Counted from the stretch's first letter, positions 26,260-35,463 are shown. The stretch: 64,000 nt of DNA from Micavibrio_C sp046294845 (GCA_046294845.1 JBKBNU010000001.1:1116001-1180000), one strand, 5' to 3'. The notes: generated by a model from the sequence alone, not told the origin. Translations and numbers: made by a program.

Positions 26260-27279
26260 TTAATCCACGCGTCCGGTCACGGTGGCCCCCAGTCCTGCAA
26301 AGCTGTTGAGCTCGAAAATCTCGGCAATCTGCCGCAGGGCATAGATTTGGTGCAGGGTACGTTCAATGGTCAGGACGGTCACGGGATCGCGCAGGCTGCC
26401 GATCTCGAAGAGGTTTAGAACCGGACGCAGGACGATGACCATCTGGTTGTCTTTGAAGCTGGCCGAGATTTTGTCCGTCCCGAAAGACTCTGCCAATTTG
26501 ACGAAACGCTCCATCACCGCAGGGTCCAGAATATAGCGGGCTTCAATCTGGTTGGTGGACAGGCAGACATAATGGCGGGTAAAGCCGCTATAGACCATGT
26601 TGACGTCTTCGTGAAAAAACAGGTTCTCGTTTGGCAGGTTGGCAAGGAAGCTCTTTTGCTCTTTCGCGGGAAGTAGAACCGTGTGATGTTTAAAGCGTTT
26701 GTTTAACTCGACCCTCATGACGAGGCCGTAATAGTTTTGCCTTGTTACTATTGAACGATAACCTGTCCCGTCGTAAATGCGTTTGATGGGATTGATAAGA
26801 AAATCCTGAAATTCGATCTTGAAGCCTTTGAATTTACCTGAAAATCCCTCCTCAACTTTTCTTATAGCGTATGGGGGGAGGATGTGGTGGTCATAAAGCA
26901 TAATAAGAGGGAAGAAGCCTCCTCTCCTGTATTGCATACGAAGATGACGGGCTAAGATACTGAGAAACTTTCGTTTTGCGAGCGACCTATAGAAGCTATC
27001 GAGCAAAGAGTATTGTATGGGAATATAAGCGGCCATCAGGGCAAGCGAGTAAAACGGATATATGTTCATGGAGGGTATTACCAGCCCCGGCTCCATAAGT
27101 GACCACACGAAGGGAAGAAGAAAAAATATAATTAAAGCAATTAGTAATGTGGAAATGATCGAAACAAAGATTAGGTTCCTGCGCCTGTTTTCCAGCAGCA
27201 TGATATCGTCATAGCAATCCTTGAAGAGAGCTTCTGCTGTCGGGAAGAGGTCAAGAAGATGATCGTCTATAGGCTTCAT
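26260..27279 (-). CDS. DUF3137 family membrane protein (copy 2)
   Basis: 339 residues with two membrane helices (about 36-58 and 71-92) close to the N-terminus, then a long cytosolic part. DUF3137 proteins share this layout and the pattern of a YEGxFxGxxFxFxD-like segment (here FKGFKIEFQDFL) and a C-terminal FEIxS...L-type helix (LNLFEIGSLRDPVTV). Function is unknown in the family. It follows its paralogue (27291-28190) after 11 bp and precedes flhF. Because both stand between flhA and flhF, a link with the flagellum is possible but unproved. Confidence 0.7.
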   Translation of the reverse strand: MKPIDDHLLDLFPTAEALFKDCYDDIMLLENRRRNLIFVSIISTLLIALIIFFLLPFVWSLMEPGLVIPSMNIYPFYSLALMAAYIPIQYSLLDSFYRSLAKRKFLSILARHLRMQYRRGGFFPLIMLYDHHILPPYAIRKVEEGFSGKFKGFKIEFQDFLINPIKRIYDGTGYRSIVTRQNYYGLVMRVELNKRFKHHTVLLPAKEQKSFLANLPNENLFFHEDVNMVYSGFTRHYVCLSTNQIEARYILDPAVMERFVKLAESFGTDKISASFKDNQMVIVLRPVLNLFEIGSLRDPVTVLTIERTLHQIYALRQIAEIFELNSFAGLGATVTGRVD

Positions 27280-27290
27280 ACGGCCCCTGT

Positions 27291-28190
27291 CTATGTCCTG
27301 ATCTGGTGATTGGCTTTGATCAGGTCAATGATCTGTAGAATAGAATCAATTTCCCATATACAGCGTTGCATAGCTTCGAGCGATATAGGTTGCCAGAGGG
27401 CGGGCAAGGTAAAGATGGGACGGAAACGCGGATAGGCGAGTAAAATTTCCTGTCCCTGGAAGCTGATGCTCATCGCCTTGCCACGGGGAAGCTGTCCGGC
27501 CTCCATGACCCGTTCCAGAAAGGCGGCGGGCAGGATGGCTTTGGCTTCGACCAGATCGGTTGTGAGGGCCTGATATGATCCGGCAAGCTTGGCGGGCAGG
27601 TGCGGGAGCTTTTCCCATCCTCTGAACCGCAGAGCAAAATCGGGCAGATTCTTGTGTGCCGGTAATATGACTGTGTGAGCTTCGAAACGGTGATTCAGAT
27701 AAACACGTGCGACCACCCCCCAGAAAGCTGTCGCGGGTCCTTCCTTCATCATGATTTCCTGCAGGGCAAAGGTGATGCCACGATAGCTGCCACGGATACC
27801 TTCACCGGATATGGATTTTATCGTATCTGGCAAAATATTGTGCGGCTTGACCTCGCGGGATTCAAAGAAGCCAATATCGGAGTAGGAAAGCGTGCCTTGG
27901 GTGCAGACTGCCTCCATGAATTTCTTGTGAACGGCCTTCTGGTAGCGGGCGTTCAGGAATTTATAAAGAAAAGTGCTGGGCAGAAAGGCTACACCCACCA
28001 CGGCAATATAGCTTCCGGCGCTGGGGGCATCGGCAAAAGACAATATGCCGTAAAAAATAATCACAATGGCAAAAGTTCCCAGCAGCAAAAGAATATTGTA
28101 ACTCTTGCGCTTGCGTTCCAGTGCGGGCGCCAGTCGCTGCATGGCCAGCAGAATATCGTGAATGGGTTTATGCAGGGATGCCGATGTCAT
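27291..28190 (-). CDS. DUF3137 family membrane protein (copy 1)
   Basis: 299 residues. Two membrane helices at about 33-52 and 58-76 precede a cytosolic domain with IRGSYRGITFALQEIMM and a C-terminal IFTLPALWQPISLEAMQRC region that lines up with the neighbouring copy. The two share architecture but are clearly diverged, so the duplication is old. It lies 41 bp after flhA in the same direction and is likely in the flhA-flhF-flhG operon. Confidence 0.7.
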   Translation of the reverse strand: MTSASLHKPIHDILLAMQRLAPALERKRKSYNILLLLGTFAIVIIFYGILSFADAPSAGSYIAVVGVAFLPSTFLYKFLNARYQKAVHKKFMEAVCTQGTLSYSDIGFFESREVKPHNILPDTIKSISGEGIRGSYRGITFALQEIMMKEGPATAFWGVVARVYLNHRFEAHTVILPAHKNLPDFALRFRGWEKLPHLPAKLAGSYQALTTDLVEAKAILPAAFLERVMEAGQLPRGKAMSISFQGQEILLAYPRFRPIFTLPALWQPISLEAMQRCIWEIDSILQIIDLIKANHQIRT

Positions 28191-28231
28191 TCTTTATACC
28201 TGATAGCTGAATTTACACTTTTATAATTTGG

Positions 28232-30343
28232 TTAAACTTGACCCAGTGTTCTGATTTTGGCCTTGGGATGAATCTCGTTCTGGGACATGACGACGGTTTG
28301 GGGACGGAAACGCTCGACAACCGAACGGACATAAGGACGAATACCGGGTGATGTCAGTAACACGGGTACTTCGCCCATTTGTCCGAACTTGTCGAATGAT
28401 TCACGCACAGCTGTGATGAAACCTTGGAGCTGACTTGGCGGCATGGCTAGTTGTTTTTCCTCGCCATCCCCCACCAGCGCGTCTGCAAAGGCCTGTTCCC
28501 AATCGGGGGAGAGGGTTGCCAGCGGCACAAAGCCGGCGGGGCCTGTGTTCGCATCACAAAGCTGGCGTGCCAGACGTGAACGGACGTGCTCTGTAACGTA
28601 AAGCGGGTTTTTGGTATAGGCGATTGCTTCTGATACACCTTCGAGGATGGAAGGCAGGTCGCGGATGGATACGCGCTCGGAGACCAGGTTTTGCAAGATA
28701 CGTTGCAGGCCTGTGATCGACATCTTGGAGGGGATGACATCGGCCACGAGTTTTTGATAATCGGTCGGCAACTCATCGAGCAGGCGTTGTGTCTCTGTAT
28801 AGGACAACAGGTCAGGCATGTTGTCTTTGATAATTTCCGTCAGGTGCGTAGTGATAACGGTCGGGGCATCAACGACGGTATAGCCGCGGAAATGGGCTTC
28901 TTCACGATATTGTTCATCAATCCACATAGCGGGCAGGCCAAATGTAGGCTCGACCGTATTTTCACCCGGCAAGGTAATCGCATCGCCGTTCGGGTCCATA
29001 CACAGCATCATGCTCGGGCGGACATCACCGCGACCGGCCTCAATCTCTTTGATCCGCATAATATATGTGTTGGCGGGCAGTTGCAGGTTGTCCTGAATAC
29101 GTACCGCCGGCAGGATATACCCCATATCTTCGGCCAATTGACGGCGCAGGCCCTTGATCTGGTCGGTGAGTTTGTTGGAACCTTCGCCTTGAACCAATGG
29201 CAACAGGCCGTAACCAAGTTCCAGACGGATGGTGTCCATGGCAAGAGCTTTTGAAATCGGCTCTTCGGCCACGGCGGCAGCTTTGGTCTGTTTCTTCTCG
29301 ACATCTATTTTTTTGGCTTCTTCGGCTCTTTGCTTTTTTAGGTTCATCCAGGCAACGCCACCTGTAAGGGCGCCCAGGAAGAAGAAAGGCAGGGCTGGAA
29401 TAGCTGGCAGTAAGCCAATCGTGAACATGACACCCGAACTTAAGAACATGGCCTTGGGGTAGCGGGCGAATTGTTCAAAGACGATTGTTTCTGCTGCGCC
29501 ATCAACACCGGCTTTGGATACCAATAAACCGGCAGCCACAGAAATAATCAGGGCAGGGATCTGTGTAACAAGGCCATCACCAATGGTCAGAAGTGTATAG
29601 TTCGATGCTGACTCGGCCAGTGTGAGATCATGAAAGACCGACCCGATTACGACACCGGCAACCACATTGATAAAAACAATCAGCAAGCCCGCAACGGCAT
29701 CACCGCGCACGAATTTTGCCGCACCATCCATGGCCCCGAAGAAACTGCTTTCCTGTTCCAATTTGGAACGGCGCTCTTTGGCTTGGGTTTCATCGATAAG
29801 CCCTGCAGACAAATCGGCGTCAATCGCCATTTGTTTACCAGGCATGGCATCCAGTGTGAAACGGGCGGCAACTTCGGCGATACGGCCCGAGCCTTTGGTA
29901 ATAACAACAAAGTTCACGATCACCAGAATGGCGAACACGATACCGCCGATGACATAGTTATCGCGGATAATAAAACTGCCGAAGGCTTCGATCACATGAC
30001 CGGCGGCGGCTGTGCCTGTGTGTCCATTTTCAAGGATCAAACGTGTCGAGGCCACATTGAGACCCAGACGCAGAGCTGTGGACACCAGCAAAATGGTCGG
30101 GAAGGTCGAAAATTCCAAAGGGGTCTTGATAAACAAAACCGTCATCAGGATCAGGATCGAAAAGGTAATCGAAATTGATAGACCGGCATCCACCAGCCAT
30201 GTCGGCATCGGGATCAGCATAAACATCAAAATCAGTATAATGCCGACCGCAAAGGCGACATCGCCACGCAGGACATTTTTCATGACGCCGCCGGCCTGAG
30301 CCAGTGATGTAGAAGGCAGCTTTGATGACGATGTATCTGACAT
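28232..30343 (-). CDS. flhA: Flagellar export gate protein FlhA
   Basis: About 703 residues from the ATG at 30343 (MSDTSSSKLP), which fits homologues; an in-frame ATG at 30382 would add 13 residues and neither has a clear ribosome site. FlhA is the large inner-membrane export gate ring whose cytosolic domain docks chaperone-substrate complexes. There are about eight membrane helices up to residue 330. The FHIPEP region is visible around residues 130-210 (GGIVFAILVIVNFVVITKGSGRIAEVAARFTLDAMPGKQMAIDADLS in pieces), with the signature DAMPGKQMAIDADLSAG. The C-terminal soluble part is complete. Confidence 0.96.
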   Translation of the reverse strand: MSDTSSSKLPSTSLAQAGGVMKNVLRGDVAFAVGIILILMFMLIPMPTWLVDAGLSISITFSILILMTVLFIKTPLEFSTFPTILLVSTALRLGLNVASTRLILENGHTGTAAAGHVIEAFGSFIIRDNYVIGGIVFAILVIVNFVVITKGSGRIAEVAARFTLDAMPGKQMAIDADLSAGLIDETQAKERRSKLEQESSFFGAMDGAAKFVRGDAVAGLLIVFINVVAGVVIGSVFHDLTLAESASNYTLLTIGDGLVTQIPALIISVAAGLLVSKAGVDGAAETIVFEQFARYPKAMFLSSGVMFTIGLLPAIPALPFFFLGALTGGVAWMNLKKQRAEEAKKIDVEKKQTKAAAVAEEPISKALAMDTIRLELGYGLLPLVQGEGSNKLTDQIKGLRRQLAEDMGYILPAVRIQDNLQLPANTYIMRIKEIEAGRGDVRPSMMLCMDPNGDAITLPGENTVEPTFGLPAMWIDEQYREEAHFRGYTVVDAPTVITTHLTEIIKDNMPDLLSYTETQRLLDELPTDYQKLVADVIPSKMSITGLQRILQNLVSERVSIRDLPSILEGVSEAIAYTKNPLYVTEHVRSRLARQLCDANTGPAGFVPLATLSPDWEQAFADALVGDGEEKQLAMPPSQLQGFITAVRESFDKFGQMGEVPVLLTSPGIRPYVRSVVERFRPQTVVMSQNEIHPKAKIRTLGQV

Positions 30344-30521
30344 AGTTGATAAAAATACCGAAAAACCGGAAGGGATGTCCATTGGCAGGCAGGCACCAAT
30401 GCACAGAATTACACAGTTTATATTTTAAGGTTTTACGGCTGCGGATGCAAACGATTGCAGGATAGAGGCAGAGAGAAGGCTTGCCGCTTGCCATTTTATG
30501 GGATTCCTCTAGATTCAAGCG

Positions 30522-31370
30522 ATGTTTTTAATGCGACTCTCTCAACAGCCCTTCTTGGTCGGCGGCCTTGCGCTTTGCATGGCTATGGTCACCTTATCAG
30601 GCTGCAAGATGGCAGAGTTTGCTCCCGGTCAGGGTGTCCCCCCGCCGCAAACTGCCAGTTTCAAGGACGATTTATCGCAAGAATACAAGGTGTTAGCGGA
30701 CTTCATGGCCGATGAGGCCGGTAAGAATAGGGAAGCGGATAGATTTTATGAAAAATCTAGGGACGCGGCGCAAGGGGAAGAAATTAGTCCCGAGCTGGTT
30801 GAAAAGCATGCCGTACCGCCTTTTGCTGTTCATGATCTGATGCAGGCCCGTCATACGCTGATCGAGGCGATCAAACTGGCGAATGTGCCTGACAATGCCA
30901 AGATGCTGGCGATGGCGCAGGCCAAATATGATTGCTGGATCATGTTTCAGCCTTATTACAAATCACCCAAGGATTATATCGGCTGCCGTGAGGCCTTCCA
31001 TCAGGCCATGGCTTTGGTGGATATGAGTAAACGCAAATCAGTGGCGGCAGTCGCGAGTGAAAGAGCTTTTACTATCTCGTTCGAGGATGAAGTTGTCGTG
31101 CTGAACCAGAAGTCACGCAACATGATCGCGAGAATAGCTGAGGCTGCGCTTGAGAGTGAAGAGGCGGTTGTTATTCTGACGGGGCATTCAAAAACCAAGG
31201 TTACGATTGAAGATACGATCAATAATTCTGTCAGACGTATTATTGCTGTTCGTAATGCGCTTTATCAGAACGGGGTTGACCCCGATTTGGTGAAGATTGA
31301 GTTTGAACGTGGGGGTAGTGCCCTTGATGTTGATATCGAGCTGCAAGGTGGCAGCAAAGCCAGCAGCTAA
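30522..31370 (+). CDS. Lipoprotein with OmpA-like C-terminal region
   Basis: 282 residues. The lipoprotein signal ends in the lipobox LSGC with Cys28, so it is anchored in the outer or inner membrane. The middle (about 90-180) is helical (HDLMQARHTLIEAIKLA) with two further cysteines (DCWIMF, YIGCREAF) that may pair. The last 90 residues (FTISFEDEVVVLN...IVILTGHSKTKV...RIIAVRNALYQNGVD in pieces) follow the OmpA/MotB peptidoglycan-binding pattern, though the usual key Asp and Arg are not plainly placed. It is divergent from flhA. It may link the outer membrane and the wall; a motor-related role is only suggested by place. Confidence 0.65.
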   Translation: MFLMRLSQQPFLVGGLALCMAMVTLSGCKMAEFAPGQGVPPPQTASFKDDLSQEYKVLADFMADEAGKNREADRFYEKSRDAAQGEEISPELVEKHAVPPFAVHDLMQARHTLIEAIKLANVPDNAKMLAMAQAKYDCWIMFQPYYKSPKDYIGCREAFHQAMALVDMSKRKSVAAVASERAFTISFEDEVVVLNQKSRNMIARIAEAALESEEAVVILTGHSKTKVTIEDTINNSVRRIIAVRNALYQNGVDPDLVKIEFERGGSALDVDIELQGGSKASS

Positions 31371-31390
31371 CAGTCCGGAAAAATTATAAG

Positions 31391-32044
31391 CTATTCCTGT
31401 TTATAGCGGGGGACGCAACCCTCTATCGGATCGGCGATCCATCCTCTATCAGCGGCGGGTTCACTTTTCAGACGCAGCAAGGCATAACATTCCGGATTAT
31501 TCACCATAGGTTTTACGCCTGCCGGAAAATACAAGGGCAGCGGGCTGTTATAAGGTTCTTTTTCTGTGAGCGAAGGCGGCGTATCACCCGCAGCAGAAAT
31601 TTTGCAGTCATAACCATAGCCGTCATGGCCTGTCATCTCGATGATGGTACTTCCGTCATCCTGAGGTGATACGTTGCTTATAAACGCGCTTTCATCAGGG
31701 TGGGCTGTGACACAGGCGTCAATCAAGCGGAAGCTTGAGGTTATGTGGGCGATCCAGCTTTTCGATTGTGCGATGTGGACAGGAACAAACAAATCAAAGT
31801 TCATGCCCTCAACCGCCATCATATTCGGATTAACAGGGGCAGGGGCTTTTGTCGGTATTGTATGAACGGGCAGTTCGGCAGCATACGAGTTCACTTCAGG
31901 TTCTAGCGGAGCTGTCGTTTCCTCTGGAGAAGATAAAGCCGGAGAAGAGTCTTCTCCGGCTTTGCTTTGTTCTTTTTTACAGGCACATAAACCTAGGCAC
32001 AGCACGAAAGCCAATAACACGGAATATGTGGTATGGATCCTCAA
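31391..32044 (-). CDS. Unknown lipoprotein
   Basis: 217 residues with a lipoprotein signal (hydrophobic 8-19, lipobox LCAC, Cys22) followed by KKE and a Pro/Glu/Ser/Ala linker to about residue 75. The remaining domain has four cysteines (DACVTA, YDCKIS, NPECYALL, EGCVPRY) that could form two disulfides in the periplasm. No family recognised. It starts 5 bp after the stop of the other CKKE lipoprotein, so the two are co-transcribed. It converges on the OmpA-like lipoprotein. Confidence 0.65.
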   Translation of the reverse strand: MRIHTTYSVLLAFVLCLGLCACKKEQSKAGEDSSPALSSPEETTAPLEPEVNSYAAELPVHTIPTKAPAPVNPNMMAVEGMNFDLFVPVHIAQSKSWIAHITSSFRLIDACVTAHPDESAFISNVSPQDDGSTIIEMTGHDGYGYDCKISAAGDTPPSLTEKEPYNSPLPLYFPAGVKPMVNNPECYALLRLKSEPAADRGWIADPIEGCVPRYKQE

Positions 32045-32049
32045 CCGGA

Positions 32050-32499
32050 TTACTGGGCAGCTGGTTCAGCAGGCGCAGCTTCCGGAGCAACTTCCGTTGC
32101 GGTTTCCGGTGCTGTCTCTGTTACAGCTTCCACGGCTTCGCCTGCAGCTTCTGTCGCAGCGTCAACGGCTTCACCAGCGGCTTCTGTCGCGGCATCAACG
32201 GCTTCACCAGCTGTTTCTGCGGCAGCATCCATTGCTTCTGTTGCTGTCTCGGCAGCAGCTTCGCCAGCGGCTTCCATGCTCTCACCGGCAGCTTCCATAG
32301 CTTGGCCTGTGGCTTCCATGGCTTCACCAGCTGTTTCGGTAACAGCTTCTGTCGCTTCAGTAACAGCTTCTGTTACTGTTTCGGTAACGGCAGCGGCAGG
32401 TGTTTCGGCAGCAGCTTCTGTTGGGGCTGCAGCTTCTTTTTTGCAGGCTGCGAGTGCCAGCATGGCAACACCGGCCATTAAAAGGGTATTCTTACGCAT
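32050..32499 (-). CDS. Low-complexity Ala/Glu/Thr repeat lipoprotein
   Basis: 149 residues. Lipobox LAAC with Cys19, then KKE. The rest is almost only Ala, Glu, Thr, Gly, Val, Met and Asp in imperfect 11-residue repeats (for example AAGEAVDAATE, present several times). The heptad-like spacing of Val/Met/Ala against Glu/Thr predicts a long amphipathic acidic helix, much like LEA-type or Lpp-like rods. The repeats give a matching repetitive DNA tract at about 32080-32370. A ribosome site AGGAG stands 9 bases upstream of the ATG. A role as a periplasmic spacer or surface-layer protein is speculative. Confidence 0.7.
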   Translation of the reverse strand: MRKNTLLMAGVAMLALAACKKEAAAPTEAAAETPAAAVTETVTEAVTEATEAVTETAGEAMEATGQAMEAAGESMEAAGEAAAETATEAMDAAAETAGEAVDAATEAAGEAVDAATEAAGEAVEAVTETAPETATEVAPEAAPAEPAAQ

Positions 32500-32652
32500 T
32501 GCTCATGTCTCCTGATCTTTTCAAAACAATTTTGGCTTGGACAGCGAACCTTCTACCACGTAAATGGTTAAATTATGGCAACGATTTGCTGGATTGACCG
32601 CCCTTTCAACAATTATATAGAGTAATTATTTATATTTTCCATATGCCTAACG

Positions 32653-34041
32653 CTATTCACCGGAGGCAGCGGCAGGGATATCCAGCCCTTCATCTTTGTA
32701 CTGGTTCAGCTTGTTCCGCAGGGTCCGGATGGAAATTCCCAAAATATTGGCGGCATGGGTGCGGTTGCCAAGGCAATGCTCCAGTGTGTTTATAATCATG
32801 TCGCGTTCGACATCGGCAATAGTGCGGCCGATCATATTTTCAACGGCGCCCTGATTTTTGATGGCAGAGGATCCGGCACTGGAAACACCTGCCGGATCGG
32901 GTGCGCGGTTGGCTACAACGGCAGGGGCAGCGCCCCAGGTCTCACCTTCGGGCAAAATGATGGCATCCGGTTCAATTTGTTCTTCCATTGACATCAGGAT
33001 GGCGCGATGCATGGTGTTTTCCAGCTCGCGGATATTCCCGCGCCAGCTATAGGATTTAAGTTTGGCTTCCCCATCGGCAGACAGGCCTTTTTTGGGAACG
33101 CCATTCGCTTCCGCATATTTGTCGGCAAAGAATTGGGACAAGGGAACAATATCATTCGGGCGCTCGCGCAGGGCAGGCAGGCGGATATTGACGACGTTCA
33201 AACGGAAGTAAAGATCTTCGCGGAACTCGCCTTTCTTGACACTGTCTTCAAGGTTACGATTTGATGTGGCAATAATCCTGACATCAACACGCACGGCATC
33301 ATTACTGCCGATACGGGTGATCTCTTTTTCCTGAATGGCGCGTAGTAATTTTGCCTGTAACTGCGGGTGCATTTCCGATACTTCGTCCAGCAGCAATGTG
33401 CCACCACTGGCTTCTTCGAACTTGCCCAGACGCCTTGATGTTGCGCCTGTGAATGATCCTTTTTCATGGCCGAACAGTTCGGATTCCAGAAGGTTTTCAG
33501 GAATGGCCGCACAATTCAAGGCGATGAAATTGGCATTTTTGCGTTTTGAATGGTTGTGGATGTAACGGGACATGACCTCTTTACCCGTACCGGATTCCCC
33601 CGTTATCAAAACGGTGGCTTCAGAAGGGGCGATCTTATCCGCCATCTTTATAACATTCTGCATGATCGCATCATTCGCGATCATTGTGTTATCTTCTTGT
33701 GTTACAGCGGCCAGAACCGCTGCGATCAGTTCGGCATCGGGGGGCAGGGGGACATATTCCTTGGCGCCATCCTGAATGGCTTTGACGGCAGAGCGGGCAT
33801 CCGTTCCCACACCACAGGCTACAACAGGAAGATGAATGCGTTCGGCTTTCAGCGTATCGACAAAAACACCGATCTTTTGCTTAACATCGACCATGGCCAC
33901 ATCGGCACCTTTGCCGTTGCGCAAAGCGCCCAAGGCTTGCTCGATATCCTCGCAATGCATGACTTTGGCCCCGCGCTGCAGGGCGATTTTGCCAGCGGCA
34001 CTGATATAGCCTTCGAGTTGGCCAACGATCATTAAACGCAT
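32653..34041 (-). CDS. flbD: Sigma-54-dependent flagellar regulator FlbD
   Basis: 462 residues. A divergent receiver domain (1-115) begins MRLMIVGQLEGYIS and lacks the usual acidic pair near residues 8-9, though D52 is present. The AAA+ domain (about 125-360) has Walker A GESGTGKE (148-155), GSFTGA (195-200, the sigma-54 contact loop, usually GAFTGA) and Walker B LLLDEV. A Fis-type helix-turn-helix (NRTHAANILGISIRTLRNKL) closes it. This is the form of Caulobacter FlbD, which turns on late flagellar genes from sigma-54 promoters and is held in check by FliX, encoded at 55043. Sigma-54-type sites occur before flgI and flgF in this window. Confidence 0.9.
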   Translation of the reverse strand: MRLMIVGQLEGYISAAGKIALQRGAKVMHCEDIEQALGALRNGKGADVAMVDVKQKIGVFVDTLKAERIHLPVVACGVGTDARSAVKAIQDGAKEYVPLPPDAELIAAVLAAVTQEDNTMIANDAIMQNVIKMADKIAPSEATVLITGESGTGKEVMSRYIHNHSKRKNANFIALNCAAIPENLLESELFGHEKGSFTGATSRRLGKFEEASGGTLLLDEVSEMHPQLQAKLLRAIQEKEITRIGSNDAVRVDVRIIATSNRNLEDSVKKGEFREDLYFRLNVVNIRLPALRERPNDIVPLSQFFADKYAEANGVPKKGLSADGEAKLKSYSWRGNIRELENTMHRAILMSMEEQIEPDAIILPEGETWGAAPAVVANRAPDPAGVSSAGSSAIKNQGAVENMIGRTIADVERDMIINTLEHCLGNRTHAANILGISIRTLRNKLNQYKDEGLDIPAAASGE

Positions 34042-34178
34042 ATCCGAAAACCCCTTTTAGATGATTAATAATAGGCATTAACCATAGGAAATCCAAGGAC
34101 ATAAGTTATTAATTGACATAAGAATGAAATAAATATACAAGGTCGTAAATTTATCCCTTTTCAGGAATTTATAGGCGT

Positions 34179-34904
34179 ATGACTGACCCTTTTGCGATTA
34201 ACCCGCAGCTAGCACCTGTCCCCGTCATAAGTGATGTTTTTAACAGGCGCTTTTCGAAAGAGGCCAACCTGTTTGTCTATAGCCGGACGCTGGATTCCGA
34301 AGCCGACTTTGACGGGCTGGCGATTCGCCTGTGGAAGACATTGGGCGCCGGCAGTTTTTTCAATATATCATCTGCCTATAAAAGGGTTACAGCCACACTG
34401 GATGGTGCCATTGCGTGCGAGGGACCTATCGGTAAAGCCGCCGCGCAAGTCAAACATGACATGATGTTGTTTTCTGCCCACTGCGATAACGTCAATCTGC
34501 GGCTTGTAGATCATGATTGTTACCATGATATTCTGTACGCCTATCATCAGGATGGCGAAGCAGGCGACGAAGTCGGCTCAAGGGTTATGACGTGTTATAC
34601 GGTTGGGGCGACCAAGTTTTTGCCCAACGACAATGCCAGCGCTTATTTGATAGACGACAAATATAAAGCTTTTCATCCTGTCGATCCGAAACGGTGCCAT
34701 ACATTTAATCTGGGTGATGTTTGGAAGCAGGCATGTATGAATACTTATGATATCCCTCCGGTGATCCATGCCGCTGAGGAATTGCCAGTGGATAGCACAG
34801 GTCCGCGAATGCTGCTGGTCGGTGACCGTTTCCGGATTTCTGATTTTAAGGAAACTCCAAACTGGGCGCAAAGGATGGCAGGTTTTCTCAGAAACCGCCC
34901 CTAG
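34179..34904 (+). CDS. DUF1826-like putative Fe(II)/2-oxoglutarate-type oxygenase fold protein
   Basis: 241 residues with no signal peptide. A central stretch has H101-C-D103 (FSAHCDNVNLRLV), then MTCYTVGATKFLPND, then GDVWKQ, then VIHAAEELPV with H197 and GPRMLLVGD with R210. An HxD...H set followed by Arg in a beta-rich frame is the metal and co-substrate pattern of double-stranded beta-helix oxygenases. The order resembles DUF1826 proteins (FHvD..RLR, thick loops, HR.P). I infer an iron-dependent oxygenase-like protein; the substrate is unknown. It diverges from flbD and is followed 86 bp later by the SET gene. Confidence 0.5.
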   Translation: MTDPFAINPQLAPVPVISDVFNRRFSKEANLFVYSRTLDSEADFDGLAIRLWKTLGAGSFFNISSAYKRVTATLDGAIACEGPIGKAAAQVKHDMMLFSAHCDNVNLRLVDHDCYHDILYAYHQDGEAGDEVGSRVMTCYTVGATKFLPNDNASAYLIDDKYKAFHPVDPKRCHTFNLGDVWKQACMNTYDIPPVIHAAEELPVDSTGPRMLLVGDRFRISDFKETPNWAQRMAGFLRNRP

Positions 34905-34990
34905 AAGATATATATATTGACGGCGGTTTCGGCTTCTGCTCAACATACGCGCACAACGACTCCAGTCATACTTTTTAAAGAGCGGGATTA

Positions 34991-35437
34991 ATGATGGAAA
35001 AGAAAACCTCACTTAAAAAAGAAGAGAAATTTTCCTCTGCAGGGGTTCAGGGACCAGAGACGGTTGCCGGTGCATGTGTTGCCTGGAAAGAAACCGGCGA
35101 TAAAAAAGGCCGTGGTGTTTTTGCCCTGTGTGATTTTCCTAAAGGGGCTGTTCTGGAAGTAGCGCCCGTTATTCCTGTATCCAAAGATTCAGTTGTCGAA
35201 AACGGCAGCGCACCCGATGGCTATCTGCTGCAGTGGGACGGTCATTATGAGGATGAAGAATTCTGTATGCCGCTGGGCTATATCATGATGTATAACCATC
35301 ACAAAAATCCGAATATCCTGATTGATCAGGATTATGATACCTACACCATGAAGGTTATAGCCTTGCGTGATATCAAGGCGGGTGAAGAGCTGTGCTGGAA
35401 TTATAACTGCGAGCTGTGGTTCAGCGAAGACGAATAG
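34991..35437 (+). CDS. Single-domain SET protein (putative protein lysine methyltransferase)
   Basis: 148 residues, almost only a SET domain: GRGVFALCDFPKGAVLE (SET-N), YNHHKNPN (101-108, matching the NHS.xPN AdoMet site with His for Ser), and RDIKAGEELCWNY (SET-C with the catalytic Tyr138 and the pseudoknot). Family members use AdoMet to methylate Lys. Bacterial one-domain SET proteins are sparse and mostly uncharacterised. Lying between flbD and the fliF-motA block it may act on a flagellar or chromatin protein, which is inference only. The first ATG is followed by a second; either may be used. Confidence 0.82.
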   Translation: MMEKKTSLKKEEKFSSAGVQGPETVAGACVAWKETGDKKGRGVFALCDFPKGAVLEVAPVIPVSKDSVVENGSAPDGYLLQWDGHYEDEEFCMPLGYIMMYNHHKNPNILIDQDYDTYTMKVIALRDIKAGEELCWNYNCELWFSEDE

Positions 35438-35463
35438 GTCGTCCTATTCCGCTATCAAGAAAT

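Noticed and set aside
32080..32370. CRISPR-like array
   Set aside because: The repeats are coding, imperfect, without spacers, and explained by the 11-residue repeats of the lipoprotein.
32033..32515. Plus-strand Ala/Ser/Val repeat frame of 160 codons
   Set aside because: It is the antisense of the repeat lipoprotein; repeats give open frames on both strands, and only the minus strand has a lipobox and ribosome site.
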